The notes beneath the pieces are model-generated. The model was not told the origin of the DNA. It did no database searches and saw only the letters and a program-made list of their open reading frames with translations. Positions 1 through 5,329 of a stretch of 8,214 nt of DNA are shown one piece after another (within the stretch, counting starts at the first letter, position 1; the number at the start of each line of letters is the position of its first letter). Origin of the DNA: Flavobacteriaceae bacterium. GTDB lineage: Bacteria; Bacteroidota; Bacteroidia; Flavobacteriales; Flavobacteriaceae. Where the stretch lies: assembly GCA_002713495.1 (NCBI GenBank), contig PATA01000012.1:8800-17013 (forward strand). The letters are read 5' to 3'. A program made the translations under genes and the position numbers.

Positions 1-629
1 GATAAAATTTTTCTAATAAATTTGTCCTTTTTTAAACATGCTATTCCAATAGCACCTTGCGCTGGAGCTGGAATCATCCAGTCTAATTTTTTCAATTGGA
101 TATTTTTAATTGAAAGCCTATCTATTGCTGCCTTAGCTATAATAATTCCTTTGTATTTAGAATTATTTAATTTTTTTATTCTTGTTTGAATATTACCTCT
201 TACAGACTCAATTTTATCGGAAGGATATTTTTTTAACCACTGTGCTTTTCTTCTTAAACTTCCAGTTCCTATTAATCCTTTTTTGTTGTAATCTTCTGTA
301 TTTTTATACACGATTGTATCAAATGGGTCCCCTCTTTTTAAAACGGCACCCAATATAATTCCAGATGGAATCGAAGTAGGTACATCCTTAAGACTATGTA
401 CAGCTATATCAATTTTTTGATTTATTAATGAAGAATCAAGAGCTTTTGTAAATATTCCTTGAATTCCAAAGGAATACAGGGGCTGGGTCAGATTTATATC
501 ACCTTCACTTTTGATAGAGATAATTGATGACTGAAAACCAATTTCTTTAAGTTTTTCAGCAACTTTTTTGGCCTGCAATAATGCTAGCTTACTTTTTCTA
601 GTACCAATTCTTATGTTATACTTTGACAT
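1..629 (-). CDS. hemC: Hydroxymethylbilane synthase (porphobilinogen deaminase), 3' end cut off by the window edge
   Basis: This cytosolic enzyme joins four porphobilinogen units into hydroxymethylbilane, the linear tetrapyrrole precursor of heme. The first 209 codons are visible, about two thirds of the usual ~300 residues. The N-terminal IRIGTRKSKLAL (6-17) carries the conserved Arg11 and Ser13. SEGD follows at 41-44. AVHSLKDVPT (76-85) contains the catalytic Asp82. GTGSLRRKAQ (121-130) and SVRGNIQTR (142-150) supply the arginines that hold substrate and cofactor carboxylates. PAPAQGAIGI (187-196) closes the second domain. The cysteine that carries the dipyrromethane cofactor lies in the third domain, beyond the window, so it cannot be checked. 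The ATG at 629 overlaps the last 14 bases of hemA, which suggests co-transcription and translational coupling. No frameshift or internal stop is present. The identification is secure; only the C-terminus is unseen. Confidence 0.96.
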   Translation of the reverse strand, partial: MSKYNIRIGTRKSKLALLQAKKVAEKLKEIGFQSSIISIKSEGDINLTQPLYSFGIQGIFTKALDSSLINQKIDIAVHSLKDVPTSIPSGIILGAVLKRGDPFDTIVYKNTEDYNKKGLIGTGSLRRKAQWLKKYPSDKIESVRGNIQTRIKKLNNSKYKGIIIAKAAIDRLSIKNIQLKKLDWMIPAPAQGAIGIACLKKDKFIRKIL

Positions 630-1803
630 GTTTATCAAATTCAAGTTCAAATAGATCTACCAACAAATCCATAGCTGCGGTTGCATTTTTTGGATTATTT
701 TTTAGATAGCTTGCAACTTGACCTGTAAGTTTTGAAGCACTTTCATTATTTCTCACCATTGGATTTTCTAAATGATTTTTTATCGCATTTAAAAAAGGAG
801 CGTATTTTCTATTGTTTAACCAAATATCAAATTCTTTGTATGATTCATTAATAATTTTTTCAGCCTTATCTATATGTTTTTTTCGTTCAGAAAGATTTTT
901 ATCTGTCATTTTTGATAATTCATCAACATGCACAAGTGACACATCATTAATTTGACTTACTGAGGGATCAACATTTCTTGGCAAAGAAAGATCAATAACT
1001 AAAAGTGGTTTAGATGAGTGAATAAGTTCCTTATTGATAGTTGGATTATCAGCACCAGTAGCGACAATTAAAATATCTGATTTTCTAATTTCGGTATTAA
1101 GTTCACTAAACTTTTTTACAATAACTTTAAATTTCCCTGCGATTCGTTCTGCCCTTTCTTTAGTTCGATTGATAAGTACAATATGATCATTTTTGGTATG
1201 TTTGATGAGATTTTCACAAGTATTTTTACCAATTTTCCCTGCCCCAAAAAGAAGAATATTTTTTTTTGAGATGTCTTTAATATTTTGTAGTATATACTGA
1301 ACAGCAGCAAAAGAAACAGATGTAGCCCCTGAAGATAAACCGGTTTGAGTTTTAACTTTTTTACTTGCTTGAATTACGCTATTTAACATCCTTTCTGTAA
1401 AGCCATTAACCATTTCTAATTTTTTTGATAAGTTAAATGACTTTTTTAATTGACCAATTATTTCAAAATCTCCAAGGATTTGGCTTTCAAGGCCAGAACC
1501 AACTCTAAAAATATGTTTTATTGCTTTACTCCCTTCAATGATATATCCAAGTTTTTTGAATACATCAGTTTTTCCTTTTGAAAATAAACATAATAGCTTA
1601 ATAAAACTTTTTGGATCATCAGAAAAACCGAAGAGTTCGGTTCTGTTACATGTACTGTTAACAAGTAAGTTAGGTATCCCAATTTTTTTTGCATGGATAA
1701 GCAATGCTTTTGAAGATGCTATAGAAAGGCTAAAGTCTTCTCTTGTAGAAAGTGGTGCTTTTTTATAACTGACCCCGACAACATAAAATTTTTTTAAACT
1801 CAA
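616..1803 (-). CDS. hemA: Glutamyl-tRNA reductase, first committed step of C5-pathway heme synthesis
   Basis: HemA reduces glutamyl-tRNA(Glu) with NADPH to glutamate-1-semialdehyde, the usual control point of bacterial heme synthesis. The protein has 395 residues, slightly shorter than the common 410-430. The catalytic domain starts with VGVSYKKAPLSTRE (9-22) and has the signature STCNRTEL (50-57) with nucleophile Cys52. HIFRVGSGLESQILGDFEI (97-115) is the conserved substrate-pocket helix. The NADPH-binding domain shows LLFGAGKIGKN (184-194) and INRTKERAERIA (211-222), and DLSLPRNVDP (271-280) is typical of the family. The remainder is the C-terminal dimerisation helix region. The start codon is TTG. 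An in-frame TAA lies seven codons upstream, no ATG or GTG lies between, and the next in-frame ATG (residue 131) would delete the active site, so TTG is the best start. The native N-terminus MSLKK has two early lysines. The gene overlaps hemC by 14 bases and is divergent from the AraC-type regulator. Confidence 0.97.
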   Translation of the reverse strand: MSLKKFYVVGVSYKKAPLSTREDFSLSIASSKALLIHAKKIGIPNLLVNSTCNRTELFGFSDDPKSFIKLLCLFSKGKTDVFKKLGYIIEGSKAIKHIFRVGSGLESQILGDFEIIGQLKKSFNLSKKLEMVNGFTERMLNSVIQASKKVKTQTGLSSGATSVSFAAVQYILQNIKDISKKNILLFGAGKIGKNTCENLIKHTKNDHIVLINRTKERAERIAGKFKVIVKKFSELNTEIRKSDILIVATGADNPTINKELIHSSKPLLVIDLSLPRNVDPSVSQINDVSLVHVDELSKMTDKNLSERKKHIDKAEKIINESYKEFDIWLNNRKYAPFLNAIKNHLENPMVRNNESASKLTGQVASYLKNNPKNATAAMDLLVDLFELEFDKHVKV

Positions 1804-1826
1804 ATTAAATCTTCGATAATTTTATG

Positions 1827-1840
1827 CAAATTTAAATTTG
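1827..1840. promoter_or_regulatory. Perfect 14-bp palindrome carrying -7 promoter elements on both strands
   Basis: CAAATTTAAATTTG is identical to its reverse complement. It contains TAAATTTG on both strands, an exact match to the Bacteroidota -7 consensus TAnnTTTG. On the minus strand it lies 24 bases before the hemA start codon, implying a leader of about 20 bases, and a TTG at 1851-1849 lies 14 bases upstream, closer than the usual -33 spacing of about 17-23. On the plus strand it would start an RNA near 1846, but no TTG lies at the right distance. The palindrome could instead, or also, be a binding site for a dimeric regulator. The symmetry is certain; promoter function is inferred. Confidence 0.45.
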
Positions 1841-1870
1841 AGTAATATCAAAAAATAACGATAGAAGAAT

Positions 1871-1932
1871 TATTAATACCGACTTCGGTTTTTTTATTAT
1901 GGGTATTTAAAATATTAATTAAATGTATTAAT
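1871..1932 (+). repeat. Three direct copies of TATTAAT in the control region
   Basis: TATTAAT occurs at 1871-1877, 1913-1919 and 1926-1932; the last two extend to TATTAATT and start 13 bases apart. AraC-family proteins often bind short direct repeats near promoters, so these are candidate operator half-sites upstream of the regulator gene. The region is so A/T-rich that one such heptamer could easily occur by chance, so this is a weak call. Confidence 0.22.
1878..1895 (+). terminator. Short hairpin plus T-run between divergent genes (terminator-like, possible attenuator)
   Basis: ACCGA (1878-1882) and TCGGT (1885-1889) are exact reverse complements separated by CT, giving at least four stable base pairs around the tetraloop ACTT. 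A run of seven T residues (1889-1895) follows at once, the layout of an intrinsic terminator on the plus strand. No plus-strand gene ends nearby, so a terminator here could only stop a short leader RNA begun upstream, for example from the palindrome at 1827-1840, or antisense transcription leaving hemA. The same 12 bases could instead be a DNA operator with dyad symmetry. The stem is short, so termination would be modest. Confidence 0.4.
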
Positions 1933-1994
1933 TTTACTGATATTCAAGGAATCGCTAATTTAGAATCTATCTAAATAACAATTTAAATCTTTTT

Positions 1995-2873
1995 ATGAAA
2001 AATATCGATAAAAGTTCAAGTGAAAATACTTTAGTTGAGGATGGTTTCCTTGTACTACGCTATGAGAATAACAGTTCTGATGAGATAAATAAAAATTTTC
2101 CAGTTACTAGAGAGTTTATTCAATTTCATTTTTGTTTGAAAGGATCAGGTAAGCTTTTATTTAATGGAGGAAATTACGAGTTTAAAATATCAGAGGAACA
2201 TGCAGTTCTTCTTTTTAATCCAATCCAAGATTTACCTATAAACATCTTACTTGAACCAAAAACCTGGGTAGTTAGTGTTGTTATATCCATTTCTAAATTT
2301 CATAGTCTATTTTCAAATGATTCAGCTCACATATCCTTTTTAAATCCTGAAAATAGTAAGAGAAAATTTTATGATGACAGTATTTTTTCTCCAAATATTG
2401 CAGTTGTTCTTAGTCAAATACTTCGAGCTAAAGTTCATGACAGTATGAAAGCACTCTATTTTAAGGGCAAAGTATACGAATTACTGAGTCTTTACTTTAA
2501 TAAAAATACTGATACTGATTTAGAGCAATGTCCTTTTTTAGTTGATGAGGAAAATGTAAGAAAAATACGTAAAGCAAAAGAAATTATAATAGAAAGAATG
2601 TCTGAACCACCCACTTTAATTGAGCTTTCAAAAGAGATTGGACTAAGTTTAAAGAAGCTAAAAGATGGCTTCAAGCAATTATATGGTGAGACGGTGTATG
2701 GTTATTTATTGGATCATAAAATGACAGAGGCACAAAGAATGTTAGATTCTAAAAATTTTAATGTTAATGAAGTTGGTTTGAAACTTGGTTATAGCACAGC
2801 CAGTCATTTTATAGTTGCATTTAAAAAGAAATATGGTACCACACCAAAAAAATATTTAATGTCAGTATCTTAG
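1995..2873 (+). CDS. AraC-family transcriptional regulator (PchR-like), candidate regulator of the flanking heme genes
   Basis: The 292-residue protein has an N-terminal cupin-like sensor part (about 35-115), a middle helical segment (about 133-170), a linker and a C-terminal AraC DNA-binding domain (about 185-290). The first helix-turn-helix lies near 206-228 (TLIELSKEIGLSLKKLKDGF) and the second near 255-277. The family signature runs from GYSTASHFIVAFKKKYG (265-281) to TPKKY (283-287). The pattern resembles PchR-type regulators more than sugar-responsive AraC. Cys179-Pro180, in EQCPFL just before the DNA-binding domain, is a Cys-Pro dipeptide of the kind used as a heme regulatory motif; His45 and Cys47 in FHFC are further possible ligands. 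The gene is divergent from hemA and ends 10 bases before hemH. That context suggests heme, porphyrin or iron sensing, as an inference only. The ATG at 1995 gives full length. The family call is firm; the ligand is unknown. Confidence 0.93.
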   Translation: MKNIDKSSSENTLVEDGFLVLRYENNSSDEINKNFPVTREFIQFHFCLKGSGKLLFNGGNYEFKISEEHAVLLFNPIQDLPINILLEPKTWVVSVVISISKFHSLFSNDSAHISFLNPENSKRKFYDDSIFSPNIAVVLSQILRAKVHDSMKALYFKGKVYELLSLYFNKNTDTDLEQCPFLVDEENVRKIRKAKEIIIERMSEPPTLIELSKEIGLSLKKLKDGFKQLYGETVYGYLLDHKMTEAQRMLDSKNFNVNEVGLKLGYSTASHFIVAFKKKYGTTPKKYLMSVS

Positions 2874-2883
2874 TAAAAAATAA

Positions 2884-3912
2884 ATGATGAAGGGTGTACT
2901 TTTAGTTAATTTGGGCTCCCCAGATAGTCCAAAAAAAGAAGATGTAAAAAAATATTTAGATCAATTTTTAATGGACGAACGGGTTATTGATTTTCCAAAA
3001 TGGTTTCGTACTTTTTTAGTGAAAGTAATTATTTTAAATACAAGACCAAAAAAATCTGCCGAGGCTTACAAGAAAATATGGTGGAAAGAGGGATCACCAT
3101 TAATAGTTCTTACAAAACTATTGTTGGAAAAGGTGAAGAAAAATGTATCGATACCAGTTGAGATTGCAATGCGTTATGGTAAACCATCAATAAAAGAAGG
3201 ACTTGATATATTAAGTAATAAAGGAGTTAAGGAAGTTCTGATTATTCCTCTTTATCCACAGTTTGCTATGGCTACAACTGAGACTATTCTTGTTTTAGCT
3301 GAAAAAATAAAAAATGAGTTTTTCCCTCATATTAACCTCACTTCATTACCTTCATTTTATAATCATCCAGATTACATTAAAGTTCTATCGAATTCAATTC
3401 AAGATGAATTAAAAGGAAAGAAATGGGAACATATTATCTTTTCATACCATGGAGTCCCAAATAGACATATCAGGAAATCCGATATAACCAAATCTCATTG
3501 CAAAATGGATGACGCATGTTGTTTTGAAAAATCACCTGCTCATAATTATTGTTACAAACACCAATGTGAAAATACTACGCTTGAGGTTGCTAAGTATTTG
3601 GAGTTAAAGGATGGATCATATTCAACGACCTTTCAATCGAGGGTTTCAATTTTGGGAAATTGGTTAAAGCCTTATACAGATAAGACTATATCTTCTTTTG
3701 CAGAAAAAGGTTTTAAAGAAATAGCAATCGTAACTCCTGCTTTTATATCAGATTGTTTAGAAACACTAGAAGAAATCGGAATGGAAGCTGCCGAAGATTT
3801 TGAGGAAAAAGGTGGAAAAAAGCTTCATGTAATTCCATGCATAAATGATAGAGAGGATTGGGTTAAAGTTCTTAGTAGATGGATAGATGAATGGGCTCTA
3901 GAATCAGTTTGA
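2884..3912 (+). CDS. hemH: Ferrochelatase, final step of protoheme synthesis
   Basis: HemH inserts Fe2+ into protoporphyrin IX to make protoheme, at or near the cytoplasmic membrane. The protein is 342 residues, normal for bacterial ferrochelatases. It begins with GVLLVNLGSPDSP (4-16). The active site shows IIFSYHGVPNRHIRKSD (184-200) with metal-binding His189, and PAFISDCLETLEEIG (285-299) with the conserved Glu293. IPLYPQFAMATT (121-132) is also typical. A cysteine-rich segment follows the catalytic histidine, with Cys206, Cys212, Cys213, Cys223 and Cys228; some bacterial ferrochelatases use internal cysteines to hold a [2Fe-2S] cluster, which is possible here but unproven. Two ATG codons lie in tandem (2884 and 2887), and the second gives the more usual MKGVLLVNLG start. 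The gene lies 10 bases after the regulator and 7 before the MATE gene, so one transcript is likely. Confidence 0.97.
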   Translation: MMKGVLLVNLGSPDSPKKEDVKKYLDQFLMDERVIDFPKWFRTFLVKVIILNTRPKKSAEAYKKIWWKEGSPLIVLTKLLLEKVKKNVSIPVEIAMRYGKPSIKEGLDILSNKGVKEVLIIPLYPQFAMATTETILVLAEKIKNEFFPHINLTSLPSFYNHPDYIKVLSNSIQDELKGKKWEHIIFSYHGVPNRHIRKSDITKSHCKMDDACCFEKSPAHNYCYKHQCENTTLEVAKYLELKDGSYSTTFQSRVSILGNWLKPYTDKTISSFAEKGFKEIAIVTPAFISDCLETLEEIGMEAAEDFEEKGGKKLHVIPCINDREDWVKVLSRWIDEWALESV

Positions 3913-3919
3913 AATATTT

Positions 3920-5260
3920 ATGGATAGAAATTCATCTCAGAGATTAGGAGTTGACTCAATCTTTAGTTTATTGATTCGTCAAGGTTTACCAGCTTCAATT
4001 GGAATTTTAGTTATGTCCTTAAATATCCTTATTGATACGATCTTCGTTGGTCGATGGATTGGCTCAAATGCAATTGCTGCTATTAATGTTGTTTTGCCTG
4101 TTTCTTTTTTTATTGCAGCAATTGGAATGGCAATTGGAATAGGAGGAGGATCAATAATTTCAAGGGCTCTAGGAGAAAAAAAAATTGAGAAAGCAAAAAA
4201 TACTTTTGGGAATCAAATAACATTGACATTTTGTATCACATTATCCTTATCTTTTTTAGGTCTGGTTTTTTCAGAATTTTTAATTCCAATGTTCGGTGGT
4301 AAAGGGGATTTATATGAACTTGCAAAAACCTATTATGTAATTGTTTTATATGGTGTACCTGTTTTAGGCTTTTGTATGATGGGAAATAATACAATGAGAG
4401 CTGAGGGTAAACCAGAGTTTGCAATGTATGCAATGATGATTCCCTCCATTACAAATCTTTTTTTGGATTATATTCTAATTTATCATTTTGACATGGGTAT
4501 GTATGGAGCAGCTTGGGCAACTACAATATCTTACATAGTTACTGCCATTTTTATTGTAAATTTTTTTTTATCAAATAAATCAGAATTAAAAATTAGTTTT
4601 AACGATTTCAAATTATCCACTTCATTGGTAGGGGAAATATCGGCTTTAGGTTCGGTAACATTAGCAAGACAAGCTATGGTTAGTGTAGTTTTTCTTTTAG
4701 TCAATAATATTCTATATAGTTCTGGTGGAGAAGCAACGGTTGCTATATATGCAATTATTAGTAGAATGGTCATGTTTGCACTTTTTCCAGTTATAGGAAT
4801 AACACAAGGATTTATTCCAATAGTTGCATTTAATTATGGTTCAAAAAACTATAAAAGAGTTTATGATGTTGTTATTAAAGCTGTTATTCTTTCATCTTTT
4901 TTTGCTTCAGCTGTTTTTACATTAATCTTTTATTTTTCAGAAGATATAGTTAATGTATTCACTAATGACAATAAAATATTAAACGATACTCCAGCTGCAA
5001 TGGTATGGGTTTTTGCAGCAACACCAATAATTGGAGTTCAACTAATTGGTGCCGCATATTTTCAAGCTATTGGAAAAGCAATTCCAGCTTTACTTTTAAC
5101 TTTAACTAGACAAGGATTTTTCTTTATTCCATTGTTGTTTGTTTTATCAAATAAAATGGGAGTTATCGGAGTATGGTTAGCTTTTCCATTAGGAGAATTA
5201 ATTGCCACAATTGTTACCGCAATATTTTTATACAGGGGTTTAAAAAAAATTATTATATAA
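3920..5260 (+). CDS. MATE-family multidrug/toxin efflux transporter
   Basis: This 446-residue inner-membrane protein has about twelve hydrophobic segments in two halves, the size and layout of MATE cation-coupled antiporters; it resembles the MepA/NorM-like bacterial branch. Family motifs in the first half are IDTIFVGRWIGSNAIAAIN (about 38-56), GGGSIISRALGEKK (about 75-88) and RAEGKPEF (about 160-167), followed by a conserved Asn-Leu-Phe-Leu-Asp. The second half shows GITQGFIPIVAFNYGSKNY (about 297-315) and, near the end, RQGFFFIPLL and GVWLAFPLGE. The ATG lies 7 bases after the hemH stop, so the gene probably shares the regulator-hemH transcript. The substrate cannot be read from sequence. 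Its position suggests a porphyrin, heme or a toxic by-product, but ordinary drug or dye export is equally possible. No frameshift is seen and the family call is firm. Confidence 0.94.
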   Translation: MDRNSSQRLGVDSIFSLLIRQGLPASIGILVMSLNILIDTIFVGRWIGSNAIAAINVVLPVSFFIAAIGMAIGIGGGSIISRALGEKKIEKAKNTFGNQITLTFCITLSLSFLGLVFSEFLIPMFGGKGDLYELAKTYYVIVLYGVPVLGFCMMGNNTMRAEGKPEFAMYAMMIPSITNLFLDYILIYHFDMGMYGAAWATTISYIVTAIFIVNFFLSNKSELKISFNDFKLSTSLVGEISALGSVTLARQAMVSVVFLLVNNILYSSGGEATVAIYAIISRMVMFALFPVIGITQGFIPIVAFNYGSKNYKRVYDVVIKAVILSSFFASAVFTLIFYFSEDIVNVFTNDNKILNDTPAAMVWVFAATPIIGVQLIGAAYFQAIGKAIPALLLTLTRQGFFFIPLLFVLSNKMGVIGVWLAFPLGELIATIVTAIFLYRGLKKIII

Positions 5261-5329
5261 CCTAATTTCAAATTTCGTTATGAGATATAAAAATTTGTTT
5301 TGTAATTTGTTAACATTAAAGAACTAATA
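5261..5329 (+). promoter_or_regulatory. Short gap before the propeller-protein gene, probable promoter region
   Basis: This is the only plus-strand gap longer than 10 bases after position 1995, so a separate promoter for the next gene is plausible. No exact TAnnTTTG element is present; AAAATTTG (5290-5297) and GTAATTTG (5302-5309) are near matches without a properly spaced TTG. An inverted repeat, CAAATTT (5269-5275) with AAATTTG (5291-5297), encloses 15 bases and is followed by four T residues. It contains almost only A-T pairs and would make a very weak terminator for the upstream cluster. Confidence 0.3.

Larger units (their letters stand above)
1804..1994. promoter_or_regulatory. Divergent control region between hemA and the AraC-type regulator gene
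   Basis: These 191 bases separate the 5' ends of hemA (minus strand) and the regulator gene (plus strand), so both promoters should lie here. The stretch is very A/T-rich except for one short GC-rich hairpin. It contains a palindrome with a -7-like element on each strand, a hairpin followed by a T-run, and three TATTAAT copies; each is listed separately. I found no convincing coding sequence, tRNA or known riboswitch in it. Its role as a shared control region follows from gene orientation and is not shown directly. Confidence 0.8.

Noticed and set aside
1538..1768. Plus-strand open frame inside hemA
   Set aside because: It is antisense to the conserved HemA N-terminal and active-site region, has no recognisable product, and is explained by base composition.
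1875..1907. Alternative stem AATACC (1875-1880) with GGTATT (1902-1907) that competes with the ACCGA/TCGGT hairpin
   Set aside because: It would look like an antiterminator, but its right arm lies after the T-run, so it could form only once transcription had already passed the terminator. It may be chance in A/T-rich DNA.
5269..5301. CAAATTT/AAATTTG inverted repeat plus T-run as terminator after the MATE gene
   Set aside because: The stem is nearly all A-T with a 15-base loop and only four T residues, too weak to call a terminator.
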